A stretch of 64,000 bases of DNA from Martinezella tropici (lineage in GTDB: Bacteria; Pseudomonadota; Alphaproteobacteria; Rhizobiales; Rhizobiaceae). A program made the position numbers and the translations under genes. The notes under the pieces are model-generated. The model made no database searches and was not told the DNA's origin. It saw only the letters and a program-made list of their open reading frames with translations. Shown in pieces: positions 33,132 to 42,154 of this stretch. Location of the stretch: contig NZ_QMKK01000030.1 in the NCBI RefSeq assembly GCF_003287875.1, forward strand, positions 62,001 through 126,000. Reading direction: 5' to 3'. How positions within the stretch are numbered: the first letter of the stretch is position 1; the number at the start of each line of letters is the position of its first letter.

Positions 33132-34388
33132 CTAAGGGCTTGCCGACTGACCGGCCGCACTTATGAAAGGATTGCGCTTCAGCGCGGCAAGCACGGCCCA
33201 TGCCGTCGCTCCGACATGGGGAAGGCGGAAATACTTGAAATCAACGGACGCGGAGTCCGGCCCAACCTTCAAGCCGGTCGACAGCTCAGCGTTGACAGTG
33301 GCATAGAGCAGCCCGTCGGGGGCAATTTGCCTGGAAATCGTTTCGAACAAAGGTTCGGCCTCTTCCGCCCTGCCGCTCAGACGAAACACGAGGGCGGCCT
33401 GGGCAGTGCCCTCAAGCCAGATGCCATCGCGGTCATTGTTGAAGTCGAAACCACCATCAACGCCATGATTGCGTTTCGTCCATTCCAGGACCCGCGCGCG
33501 CCTGAACGCATAGGCCGGCACGGCGATGAGCGGCCACAGTTCTGCGTCGAGACCCGACATTGACGTATTCGGCGCGTCGCTGTCGGGCAGACTGCCGACG
33601 AAAAAGCGGCCGTCGTCGAAATCCCACATGGCCTCCAGAAACGCGTGCGCTTTCTCGGCGTGATGCGTCCAGCCGCCCATGGGATCGAGCGCGGCAAGCC
33701 AGCGATCCGCCGCATAGACATCGAGATTATGTTCCGTGGATTTCCAGCCTATGCGTTCTGAGGGCTCCTGGCCGAAGAAGCCCCCGAAATAGCCAGGCGC
33801 CTGCGGATCTGCGGTGCTGCGATGGATCCAGTTCATGATCGTTCGGGCGGCATCCAGATAGGGCGCTCGGCCGGTCTGCTCGTAGGCGGTCAGCAGTGCC
33901 AGCGCGCCCCAGGCCGTGCTGCCCGTCGCGCTGCCGACCTGGTAATCGTCTTCAATCCAGGACTTGCTGACGGAGCTCCAATAGCCCGGAAGCAGCATGC
34001 TGCCGTTATCTTGAACCGGGCCGGCGCGATAGGCGTTTCGCAGCCGTCCGTCGTGATAAAATCGATCCGCCTTCAGAGCGAGCACCAGGGCATCGGCGAC
34101 GCGGCCCGCTTCCGGTTTTCGGCCGCAGGCATATAGCGCCATCACCGCCAGTGCGTTGTCATAGGTGAAGCCGGCATTTTCAAGCGCAGGATGGAGCGGC
34201 GAAGCATTGTCCGGCGGTTCGTAGCTGCGGAAGACGAAAGGTTGCGCCGGCTCGCCGCTCATATGCGCAACGAGACCGGCGCAAAGCCTGGCGGCGAGTT
34301 GAACATGCCGTTCCTTGCCGGCCCAGGCCGCGTGTATCCAGTATGCGAGGACGGCGGCGGTCAGAAAGGCCCTGATAGAGCTTCGCAT
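33132..34388 (-). CDS. Secreted alpha/alpha-toroid protein, putative glycoside hydrolase
   Basis: A 418-residue protein with a Sec signal (hydrophobic core FLTAAVLAYWIHAAWA, cut after AWA). The rest is a series of paired helices with aromatic-rich loops such as FTYDNALAVMALYACG, GSTAWGALALLTAYE, TEHNLDVYAADRWL and DGIWLEGTAQAALVF, typical of (alpha/alpha)6-barrel carbohydrate-active enzymes. Acidic residues in YDN and EDD loops could be catalytic, but I cannot assign a GH family. It starts 37 bases after the glucan synthase and is third in that operon, so a role in trimming or releasing the polymer in the periplasm is reasonable. It was probably preceded by GGGGTGAT as ribosome binding site. 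Confidence 0.7.
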   Translation of the reverse strand: MRSSIRAFLTAAVLAYWIHAAWAGKERHVQLAARLCAGLVAHMSGEPAQPFVFRSYEPPDNASPLHPALENAGFTYDNALAVMALYACGRKPEAGRVADALVLALKADRFYHDGRLRNAYRAGPVQDNGSMLLPGYWSSVSKSWIEDDYQVGSATGSTAWGALALLTAYEQTGRAPYLDAARTIMNWIHRSTADPQAPGYFGGFFGQEPSERIGWKSTEHNLDVYAADRWLAALDPMGGWTHHAEKAHAFLEAMWDFDDGRFFVGSLPDSDAPNTSMSGLDAELWPLIAVPAYAFRRARVLEWTKRNHGVDGGFDFNNDRDGIWLEGTAQAALVFRLSGRAEEAEPLFETISRQIAPDGLLYATVNAELSTGLKVGPDSASVDFKYFRLPHVGATAWAVLAALKRNPFISAAGQSASP

Positions 34389-34425
34389 ATATCACCCCGG
34401 GTCCCTCGAATTGCCGTGCGCACCC

Positions 34426-36432
34426 TCAAGAGAAGGCGCGCGACAAGAGCATCTGCATCGATTTGCGCAAGTCGCCCCGTTCCGCGACGTTGTCAGGCGC
34501 GCTCCTGAAAAGCAGTCGCAGGATGGCATTGTGCTGCTCCGGCGTCGGCATAAGGCAGAAGGCCGTCGACGATGGCGTCGCTCTGGCTGCGGAGGGAATC
34601 CAGCCGATTTCCGGGATGAACACCGCCTCGTCCTTTGCACCAGCCGGGCCATGCTCAGCCAGCGTCGCGCCTTCTGTGGACAGGGCCATTATCGTCACGT
34701 CACCGATCTGTCCGTTGGCCCGGTGCCTCCCGCCAATCCTGACTTCGATCGGCTCCTCCTGGCCGAAACGCGGCAGCTCGATGCAGCAAAGCAGGCTCGT
34801 GAACGCAATGATCATCGCCACTGACGACCAGACGAGATTGAGGCACTCGCGTGCGGAAAATTCGGCGGGCGCATCCCAACCATAGACGACCCTGACGACA
34901 GACAGCGCCGACATGGCCGCTACGAAGCCGAAAAACAGCGCCGTCGGGCGGTGGACGCGGATCGTGGACCTGTCCCCTCCCTTCTCCGTCACTTTGAAAG
35001 GGCGGCCAAACGGTTTGCGGATCGCCTGGAACAAGGTGATCGTGATCGGCACGGCCGTCAGGGCATGGGTGACCTCGGTGAAGAGCGGCAGCGTGCGCCT
35101 TTCGGAGATCCACGTCGAATAGGTCCAGAACAGGAAGAGCGAGCTGAGGCCGTATTTCATGAAAAGCAGTTCATCGGCTTGCAGCGCAGAAACTCCCGTC
35201 AGCCAATAGACGGACGGCGCCAGCAAAAGGCAGAGGATGAAAGGCTTCGACAGCCAGCAGAACAGCCCGTGCACATAATGCAGACGCTGCACGAGCGTGA
35301 AATTGCCGCGCCAGAGCGGCCCGTTGCGCAGCAGGCCGATCTGGATTGTGCCGAGGCACCAGCGGGTCCTTTGCGTAATATATTCGGGAATGCCTTCGGC
35401 CGACAGGCCGACGCTCAACTTCTCGTTCAGCCAGCGCGTCACATAGCCCCGCTCCATCAGCCGGTAGGTGAGCAGCATGTCCTCGGACAGCGCATCATGC
35501 GGAAAGCCGCCGATCTCGTTGACGGCGGCACGGCGCACTACGAAGCTGGTGCCGACGCAGAACGCGCATCCCACGGCATCCTTGGCCGGCTGGAACGTGT
35601 CGAAGAAGACGCGCTGGTCATCGACGAAGGAGCGCCGGATGCCGAGATTGTGCTGGATCGGATCGCTGTTGAAATAAAATTGCGGCGTCTGCACAACGGC
35701 GACCTTCCCGTCCCTGAAAAGACCGATGACGCGATTCAGGAAATTTGCCTGAGGGGCGAAATCCGCATCGAGAACCATGATGAAATCGGAAATCTCGGCG
35801 AGTGCGTTCGTATGGTTCAAGGCATTGTTCAGATTGCCGGCCTTGGCATGCTTGTTATCCGGGCGCGTCAGGTAATTCACACCGACGCGTGCGCAATAGT
35901 CGCGCACTTCCGGGCGACGGGTGTCGTCGCAGACGAAAACCCGAAGCCTGCGGTAGCTCATCGCCTGGGCGGATATGACCGATTTTTCCAGGACATTCAG
36001 CGGCTCGTTATAGGTGCAGATGAACACGTCGACGGAAGGGATGTCCGCCATGACCGCCAGTTCCTTTTCACCGCGATCGGCCTCCTTCGTCCAGTCGGTC
36101 GTTCTCAGAAGGATCAGGATCGAACCGATGGCGTAAAGCACCGACACCGCCTCGAAGAGGAAGTAAACATAGTTCCAGAGCACTTCGGCAGAAAGCTCGA
36201 AAGGCGGAAGCGTGTCCAGGGCGCGCCACGAAAGGTAGAGCCCGAGCGACAAGAGCATGAGCAGACTGAATGCCGCCCGCTCGAACGGCCTCTTCGGGTT
36301 CGCGAGCATTGCGAACAGCATCGCGCAAGCGGCGATGACGAGATCGAAGATCAGAACGCTGAATAAATCGTCGTCGGAACTAAAGAACACGATCCGTTTC
36401 TCCCTGACCTCAGCCTGGATGCGATCCGTCAC
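34426..36432 (-). CDS. GT2 membrane glucan synthase, BgsA-like
   Basis: A 668-residue processive family-2 glycosyltransferase. Two N-terminal helices precede the catalytic domain (VFICTYNEPL near 136, VLDADF near 219, LSEDMLL near 315, ITQRTRW near 350), so the D, DxD, ED and QxxRW elements of cellulose-synthase-like enzymes are complete. Four or more helices follow, then a C-terminal cytoplasmic domain of about 110 residues. That domain has ALSTEG where a PilZ would have D/NxSxxG and no RxxxR motif, so it is not a standard PilZ. Size, order after an HlyD-type gene and a non-PilZ C-terminus match BgsA, the c-di-GMP-activated mixed-linkage beta-glucan synthase of Sinorhizobium. Curdlan synthase (CrdS) is the main alternative. 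Confidence 0.82.
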   Translation of the reverse strand: MTDRIQAEVREKRIVFFSSDDDLFSVLIFDLVIAACAMLFAMLANPKRPFERAAFSLLMLLSLGLYLSWRALDTLPPFELSAEVLWNYVYFLFEAVSVLYAIGSILILLRTTDWTKEADRGEKELAVMADIPSVDVFICTYNEPLNVLEKSVISAQAMSYRRLRVFVCDDTRRPEVRDYCARVGVNYLTRPDNKHAKAGNLNNALNHTNALAEISDFIMVLDADFAPQANFLNRVIGLFRDGKVAVVQTPQFYFNSDPIQHNLGIRRSFVDDQRVFFDTFQPAKDAVGCAFCVGTSFVVRRAAVNEIGGFPHDALSEDMLLTYRLMERGYVTRWLNEKLSVGLSAEGIPEYITQRTRWCLGTIQIGLLRNGPLWRGNFTLVQRLHYVHGLFCWLSKPFILCLLLAPSVYWLTGVSALQADELLFMKYGLSSLFLFWTYSTWISERRTLPLFTEVTHALTAVPITITLFQAIRKPFGRPFKVTEKGGDRSTIRVHRPTALFFGFVAAMSALSVVRVVYGWDAPAEFSARECLNLVWSSVAMIIAFTSLLCCIELPRFGQEEPIEVRIGGRHRANGQIGDVTIMALSTEGATLAEHGPAGAKDEAVFIPEIGWIPSAARATPSSTAFCLMPTPEQHNAILRLLFRSAPDNVAERGDLRKSMQMLLSRAFS

Positions 36433-36460
36433 GGGCTACCGGGCACTGCGGCGGCTTGCG

Positions 36461-37942
36461 TCAGCTTTTCACCGGCGCAGCTCTCATTCGCTCATTGAGG
36501 AGCTCGACGGCATGCACATCGGCGCGCCGGGGCTGGGGATAGAGGATTCCCCAGCTGACGCGCACGTCCCGAGGCCCCTTTGTAACGCGCCCCTCCGGAT
36601 TCAGCGCACCGAAGCGTTCGGCCGATCGCCGGACGAGCCCGGTCAGTTCCGTTTCGGCGGCGGAGGGCCATTGCGCGGCGGATGCCTGGGCTATGCCGAT
36701 GAGCGAGGTCGATGCCTCGCGTATATAATGCTGCGTTTTCTGAAGCCATTCCTGGGGCATCGTCACGTCGACCCACGTGCCCACGGAGCAGAACCGGCCA
36801 TCTCGCAAGTCTGCCGTGCCGGTCTCTGTCAGCCGGATGTATGCATAGAGTTCGCGACGCTCCGTCGGCGGGAAAGGAACGGCATAATCGAGATCCACCC
36901 TGTCGGTCGTGCGAGGAACCAGCCGCTCTACGACGCCGCTTGCCGCTTGCGCCCAGCCTTCGGCATTGACATCAACCCTCGATCCCACGGCGAGGGCTTG
37001 CGCCTGCCGCTCGGAAAAGATTGCGACGACAAAGGCGTCGCGGCAATCGAGCGTTTCCGCGAGCGTGTCGCCGGCCGTGACCTCGCGTCCGGAAGCAGCC
37101 ACCGGCTTGTAAAGCTGGCTCGTCGAGGGAACGTGCAAATCGGCCCGCGCCAGTCTGTCGACCCGCAACGCCTCCGTCGCCACCAGCGAGCCGAGCTCGG
37201 TCTCCTTCGTGCGCATCGTCGCAATCTGCAACTTGAGCTGCAGGAGGTCGGCCTTGCGCGTGCGGATTTCCTGCTGCAGATTTTGCAGCGACTGCAGGTC
37301 GGCGCCGACATAGACACCCTGGCGGGCAAAATCGAGTTCCGAGGCAAGCTTGGCGACGGCGAGCTTGGCGGCTTCGAGCTTGGTGTCCTCCAGACGAACC
37401 ATATCGGCGACCTCGGCTTCGCTGCCGGCGGCAATCCCCCGAGCCATGAGCCTGAGCTTGCGCGCCGCCTCGGCTTTCGCGATGCGGGAAGAGTAGGTCA
37501 CCATCTCCAGAGCCGCCTCGGCGGCCTTGAGATCCGCAGTAATCCTGACGAGGAGTGCCGCCTGCTGGCCTGAAAGGTCGCTTTCAAGATCGCCGATACG
37601 CTGGGCATAGTCGCCGACGATCGAATTCTTCTGTTCCATTTCGTTGCGCAGCGCTGCCAGCTGAACCTTCAGGCCGATCAAGGTCGAATTGTCGACGCGA
37701 TCGTTCTCGACCGTTATTTCGCCGGCCGCGCCGAGCGAGGTCACCTTGCCACTGATCGGCGTTGTCAGCGGCACGAGCGGTGCGTTGATCACAGCGCGAG
37801 TAGAAGTCGACGTGAAGAGTGGAGGGAATGCGGATGAGGCAAATACTGTCCCCATGACACCAAGTACAGCGTAAGAAGCCAATCTTACCGATGTATCATT
37901 ATTTCCGCCATCTTTGCTTTTTCGAAAGGAAAACATAGCCAT
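36461..37942 (-). CDS. HlyD-type membrane-fusion protein, BgsB-like
   Basis: A 493-residue inner-membrane-anchored periplasmic adaptor. A membrane helix lies near residues 17-40 (SYAVLGVMGTVFASSAF), followed by a split lipoyl-like beta segment (TPISGKVTSL), a long coiled-coil hairpin (about 90-270) rich in Leu, Ala, Glu and Lys, and a C-terminal beta-barrel with GSRVDVNAEGWAQ. ATG 37942 or ATG 37936 both follow AAAGGAT; a longer frame upstream has no support. It starts the operon with the GT2 synthase 28 bases downstream. In the Sinorhizobium system the HlyD-like BgsB is needed for glucan production. No outer-membrane partner is seen nearby. Confidence 0.8.
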   Translation of the reverse strand: MAMFSFRKSKDGGNNDTSVRLASYAVLGVMGTVFASSAFPPLFTSTSTRAVINAPLVPLTTPISGKVTSLGAAGEITVENDRVDNSTLIGLKVQLAALRNEMEQKNSIVGDYAQRIGDLESDLSGQQAALLVRITADLKAAEAALEMVTYSSRIAKAEAARKLRLMARGIAAGSEAEVADMVRLEDTKLEAAKLAVAKLASELDFARQGVYVGADLQSLQNLQQEIRTRKADLLQLKLQIATMRTKETELGSLVATEALRVDRLARADLHVPSTSQLYKPVAASGREVTAGDTLAETLDCRDAFVVAIFSERQAQALAVGSRVDVNAEGWAQAASGVVERLVPRTTDRVDLDYAVPFPPTERRELYAYIRLTETGTADLRDGRFCSVGTWVDVTMPQEWLQKTQHYIREASTSLIGIAQASAAQWPSAAETELTGLVRRSAERFGALNPEGRVTKGPRDVRVSWGILYPQPRRADVHAVELLNERMRAAPVKS

Positions 37943-38821
37943 AGATCCTTTGATGAATGCGCTATATTCTTCCTCCCGAAAGAATGCATGGATCGTTGCA
38001 CGGTTTTTTGTGCGTCGCAATATCGCTAAGATTGTGCTACGGGTGGTCCGCAGGTGCCCAATAATTGACCAGCAATCCGAAGGAGCCATCTCCGAATTGG
38101 GATCAGCCTCTGCCTCCATCCCACTATAATAGCAGCCGTTATACCTACTGCGGCAAGAATCGAAGCCCGTCGCATACACGTGAAATATGTGGCATTATTT
38201 GTGCATCTTCGGCTTCTCGGACCTCGGCGAAACCGGCCACTCGCAAGTTATGCGATCATTTATTTCGCTGAATGCTACCATCGTATGATCTGCGGCTTCG
38301 AAACTCATCATAAAGAGGTAGATGAAACGCGGCACCCTCCCGCATATACGCCTTCCGCTTCCGGCACTACTCCAAAAGGATGATCGGATCGGTAAGCTCC
38401 GGACCAAGAGATTTCGGATAGCGGAAAAACAGAGATGCAACGTTGCAGGCTGCCGACCGATCGGAATCCCTGCATCACCCGCTCTCGTTTTCTCGGCGGC
38501 AGATGGGGATTTTCCGCACGATTGTTCGGGCCCATGTGTGATCGATGTTCGACGGTAGGCATCAAGTCCCGCCTTGCCGCTCCGTATGAGCGCAGTTTGT
38601 CGATGACGAGGCGTCGGCGACGAGTCTTGCTTGTTCAGCAGTCTGACACGCTGTGTCGCGGCAAGCGGAGCGCGCTGTTCACGGCATCACCCCCCGCGCC
38701 CTTCGCGACCGCGCGATAGCGAACAAATAACGGCTGAGTTCGTTTTGACGCCTATGTGCAAAGCTCGAAGAATCTCTATCGACCCATCTCGCGCCCGGTT
38801 CCAATCTTCAGGAGACAATCC
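37943..38821. other. Intergenic region upstream of the glucan locus, no gene recognised
   Basis: About 880 bases between the HlyD-type gene (minus) and the cupin (plus). Several 60-100 codon open frames exist on both strands but none has a convincing ribosome binding site or recognisable composition. The part next to 37943 is AT-rich and must hold the promoter of the glucan operon. I found no strong palindrome. Confidence 0.45.
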
Positions 38822-39187
38822 ATGACCATTTACAAATTCGCCATTGCCGATGCGGTGTTTGAACGCTCGCCGGGACAGGAAGGTGACATTTTCACCGGCA
38901 ACCTGCTCGACCAGCGCCACGGCGGGCCAGTCACCATCGGGTTCGGGCGCTACGGGCCAAATCAAGTTCTCGAAGAAACCATGGCCGTACACGACACGAT
39001 GATTGTCCTGAAAGGAAGTATAACTGTGTCAGACACGCATCGATCGCTGACAGCTGGGCCAGGCGAGATCATTGCAATGCAGAAAGGCGACAAGGTGACC
39101 ATTCGCTCGCATGAGAGCGGTGCCGTAACCGCCTATGTGACATATCCTCATTGGCAGCAGCCGGAACCCACATCGAGCCCAACATGA
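38822..39187 (+). CDS. Single-domain cupin, EutQ-like
   Basis: A 121-residue protein starting at ATG 38822, six bases after CAGGAGA. The fold reads as one cupin barrel: TIGFGRYGPNQVLEET, VHDTMIVLKGSITVSD, LTAGPGEIIAMQKGD and TIRSHESGAVTAYVTYP. The first conserved histidine cluster of metal-binding cupins is largely missing, as in EutQ-type proteins, so metal binding is doubtful. It stands alone with no operon partner, so its role cannot be read from context. Confidence 0.72.
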   Translation: MTIYKFAIADAVFERSPGQEGDIFTGNLLDQRHGGPVTIGFGRYGPNQVLEETMAVHDTMIVLKGSITVSDTHRSLTAGPGEIIAMQKGDKVTIRSHESGAVTAYVTYPHWQQPEPTSSPT

Positions 39188-39536
39188 CTTGGCTGATCGG
39201 CCGGGCGATTCCGCATGGATGATTTTCGGGGTCTCCGGATGATATGGAGCCGGCGGCAGAGGTCGTCCGTGTTGTCACTGAGCGTCTGACGACATCCGTT
39301 CGCTGACGGCAAACGCCTTGGTTGGCCGGTGGAACAGCTATACCGGAAAGCCTGAGCGAGCCGGTGAAGGTTGCGGTCTTCCAATGCCCGTGCGCAATCG
39401 CTGACGGCAACGTTCTCCGCATAGAGACCGGCCGCGCAGCCGAGATATTTTCGTGCTCAGTCCGTTCGGCGGCCATCGATTCGCTGGATCGACGGCTTCT
39501 TCGTCTCACCATCAGGAAGCCGATCGGTCGCTACCG
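39188..39536. other. Intergenic region, no gene recognised
   Basis: About 350 bases between the cupin and the convergent end of the sulfur operon. A minus-strand open frame (39069-39512) overlaps the cupin and looks like a shadow, and a 75-codon plus-strand frame has no ribosome binding site. No clear terminator stem was found. Confidence 0.4.
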
Positions 39537-40892
39537 TTATGCGCGATAGATGTTGGCGGGATGGCGGCTTGGTAGCCTGTCGCCTTCGCCGAAGATTTTT
39601 TGTCGTAAAGAGCCGTCAGCATAATGGGTCTTATAGAGGCCTCGATCCTGCAAGGCAGGCACCACATGTTCGACAAAGTCTTCATAACTCTCAGGAACGA
39701 CTGTCCGGGTCAGATTGAACCCATCGATCTCCCCTTCCTCGATCCATGCTCCCAGCTCGTCAGCGATTTTCGAGCCGTCGCCGACGATCGCCGGATAGCG
39801 GCCACCGATGGCGAGTTCGGCGAGAAGCTGACGTTTCGTCCAGCCGCGCTGCTTGGCAAGCTGGGTCGCCGACTGAATGGCGTTGGACGTCCCGTAGACG
39901 ATCTGCTCGTCGAGATCGTATTTGGAAAAGTCGATCCCTGTGCTCGCCGAGAAATGGGCAAGGCCAGCCTCCGGATTCGCATACCGAAGATATTCGGCGT
40001 GCCTGTCTTCGGCTTCCCTCTGTGTCGCACCCGTAACGACAGTCGCCCCGACGAAGATCTTGATATCGTCGGGGCGTCGCCCGACGTCGACGGCTTCTTG
40101 ACGAAGTGCCCTGGCGGCGGTTCGGGCGGCAGCCTTGTCCGTTGCCGTGATGAAGACGCACTCGGCGTGTCGGGCTGCGAACTGGCGTCCCCTGCCCGAT
40201 GTGCCTGCCTGGTAGAGAACCGGCGTCCTCTGCCGAGACGGCTCACTCAGGTGGTAGCCATGCGATCGATAAAATGCGCCGTCATGCGTTATCGGCCGGA
40301 TCTTGCCGGGATCCGCGAATATGCGGTTGTCTTTGTCGAGTAACACCGCATTGTCGTCCCAGCTGCCCTCCCAAAGCTTGTAGAGCACCTCCAGATACTC
40401 GTCGGCTCTGTCGTAGCGACTGTCGTGCTCGGCCTGTGCGTCTTGGCCGAGCGCTCTTGCCGCACTGTCGAGATAGCCGGTCACGATGTTCCATCCAACC
40501 CTGCCGTCCGTCAGGTGGTCGAGCGTCGACATGCGCCTGGCGAAGAGATAGGGCGCGTCGGAGTTGACGTTTACGGTGACGCCAAAGCCCAAGTCCTTCG
40601 TCGCGGCGGCCATGGCCGAGACCAGCAAGAGAGGATCGTTCACCGGTAGCTGGATCGACTCCCTTACCGTCAGATCGGTCGAATCCTGGTATATGTCGTA
40701 GACGCCGATGATATCGGCGAGAAAAACGCCGTCGAACAGGCCGCGTTCCAGTGTCTGGGCAAGCGACGTCCAGTAGTCGAGCGTCTTGTAGCGGTGCGAC
40801 TGATCGCGTGGATGAGCCCACAGGCCGTGATTGATGTGGCCGACGGAGTTCATGTTGAATGCATTCAGCAGGATCTGCTTTTTTCCAGGCAA
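39537..40892 (-). CDS. Flavin-dependent monooxygenase, NtaA/SnaA/DszA family
   Basis: A 451-residue luciferase-like enzyme that would use reduced FMN and O2 to oxidise an organic substrate. Family blocks are NHGLWAHPRDQSHRY near the N-terminus, DPLLLVSAMAAATKDLGFGV, FARRMSTLDHLTDGRVGWNI near residue 115 and SGRGRQFAARHAECVF near 230. Relatives cleave nitrilotriacetate, dibenzothiophene sulfone or alkyl sulfonates. It is last in an apparent operon with two SfnB-type flavoproteins and a MetNIQ importer, so release of sulfur from an imported organosulfur compound is likely. A dedicated flavin reductase is not present in the cluster. Confidence 0.88.
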   Translation of the reverse strand: MPGKKQILLNAFNMNSVGHINHGLWAHPRDQSHRYKTLDYWTSLAQTLERGLFDGVFLADIIGVYDIYQDSTDLTVRESIQLPVNDPLLLVSAMAAATKDLGFGVTVNVNSDAPYLFARRMSTLDHLTDGRVGWNIVTGYLDSAARALGQDAQAEHDSRYDRADEYLEVLYKLWEGSWDDNAVLLDKDNRIFADPGKIRPITHDGAFYRSHGYHLSEPSRQRTPVLYQAGTSGRGRQFAARHAECVFITATDKAAARTAARALRQEAVDVGRRPDDIKIFVGATVVTGATQREAEDRHAEYLRYANPEAGLAHFSASTGIDFSKYDLDEQIVYGTSNAIQSATQLAKQRGWTKRQLLAELAIGGRYPAIVGDGSKIADELGAWIEEGEIDGFNLTRTVVPESYEDFVEHVVPALQDRGLYKTHYADGSLRQKIFGEGDRLPSRHPANIYRA

Positions 40893-40917
40893 GGTGTCTC
40901 TCCGCCTCAGTCTGTTT

Positions 40918-42147
40918 TCAGATTGCGCCGTGGCGCGGCGGTAGCTTTCCGCCCAGATAGTAGCTTCCGATCGCCTGATACTTCCAGCGAACCGGGTCGT
41001 GCAGGGTGTGGGTTCGCACGTTGCGCCAGTAGCGATCGAGGTTGTCTTCCGAGAGGGTAGATGACGTTCCCGAGAGTTCGAACAGCTTGGTCCCGGCCAG
41101 CAGTCCCGCCTTCGTCGACAGGATCTTCGCCTCCGCGACCGCGATCGATGCTGCTGCGACAGTCTCTTCCGTCATATCGCGTTGTGCGGCGTCGACGAGT
41201 GCCGCAGCCCGCCCGAGCAGGGCCTCAGCAGCACGAAGCCGCAACTTGACTTCGCCGACGCCGTAGAGCGTCAGAGGGTCGTCGACGGCCCGCTCGACCT
41301 TGGCGTCGATCCACGGGCGCGACCGCTCCTTGATGAACCGGAGCATCTCGCGATAGGCGCCTTGCCCGATCCCGAGATCGATCGCGGCATGCATGAGCTG
41401 TGCCTGCGGACCGATCGTCGTCGGTCGGTCGAACGACGCCTGGAACGGGACGATCCACTCAGGTTCGACCTGCACATGCTCGAATTCCACCGAACCGCTG
41501 CCGGTGACGCGCTGGCCGAAGCCGTCCCAGTCGTCGGTGATGGTGACGCCGGGGGCGTTCCGAGGAATGAAGACCAGATAACTCGTCCGCTTTCCGTCTT
41601 CATCCGCAACGGCCAGAGTCGGAATCCAGTGCGCATAGAGCGCACCTGTGCAGTAGAACTTGCGTCCCTCGACGAAGGCGCCGCTGCCGTCACCTACCAG
41701 CCTTGTACGGCGCGTGAAGTCACGCTGTCCGACTTCCGCAAGAGCGTTGCCGAACCGGTCTCCTTCAAGAACACGGTCATAGAAGAAGCGCTTCTGCTCC
41801 TCGCTGCCGCCGACCCGAAGCACCTCGAGCGCGTAGTAATGATTCTGCGGGATCTGCGAGAGCGAACCGTCGGCCGCGCCGATGATGGCGATGACCTGTG
41901 CGAGGGTTCGGTTGCTGACACCCGGCCCGCCATAAGCCCGGGGCACGGTGATACCCCAGAGGCCGCTGGCGGTGAACGCCTCCAGCTCGTTCCATGGCAG
42001 CAACCGGTCGCGGTCGCGATCCGACGCGCCGACCGCGAACTCGTCAGCAAGCAGGGTTGCCACTTCGATCGCCTCTTCATCGCCGGCAATGGACGCAGGG
42101 CGTCGTGGGCTGGGCGCTACGGAAGATACAGATGCTGCGTTCGTCAT
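40918..42147 (-). CDS. SfnB-type acyl-CoA dehydrogenase-like flavoprotein (first copy)
   Basis: A 409-residue protein of the acyl-CoA dehydrogenase fold, in the SfnB/DszC group linked to sulfur acquisition. Recognisable stretches are LWGITVPRAYGGPGVSN, SQIPQNHYYALEVLRVGG, FVEGRKFYCTGALYAHWIP and a C-terminal RNVRTHTLHDPVRWKY. These enzymes are flavin monooxygenases more than dehydrogenases: the usual acyl-CoA base is not evident. The gene lies seven bases downstream of a paralogue and 25 bases upstream of the NtaA/DszA-type gene. The substrate is unknown; sulfones, sulfoxides or sulfonates are likely. Confidence 0.87.
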   Translation of the reverse strand: MTNAASVSSVAPSPRRPASIAGDEEAIEVATLLADEFAVGASDRDRDRLLPWNELEAFTASGLWGITVPRAYGGPGVSNRTLAQVIAIIGAADGSLSQIPQNHYYALEVLRVGGSEEQKRFFYDRVLEGDRFGNALAEVGQRDFTRRTRLVGDGSGAFVEGRKFYCTGALYAHWIPTLAVADEDGKRTSYLVFIPRNAPGVTITDDWDGFGQRVTGSGSVEFEHVQVEPEWIVPFQASFDRPTTIGPQAQLMHAAIDLGIGQGAYREMLRFIKERSRPWIDAKVERAVDDPLTLYGVGEVKLRLRAAEALLGRAAALVDAAQRDMTEETVAAASIAVAEAKILSTKAGLLAGTKLFELSGTSSTLSEDNLDRYWRNVRTHTLHDPVRWKYQAIGSYYLGGKLPPRHGAI

Positions 42148-42154
42148 CGGCGCC

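Noticed and set aside
34426..36432. Calling the GT2 gene bcsA (cellulose synthase)
   Set aside because: No bcsB, bcsZ or bcsC-like gene accompanies it and the tail lacks a proper PilZ motif; the HlyD partner fits BgsBA better.
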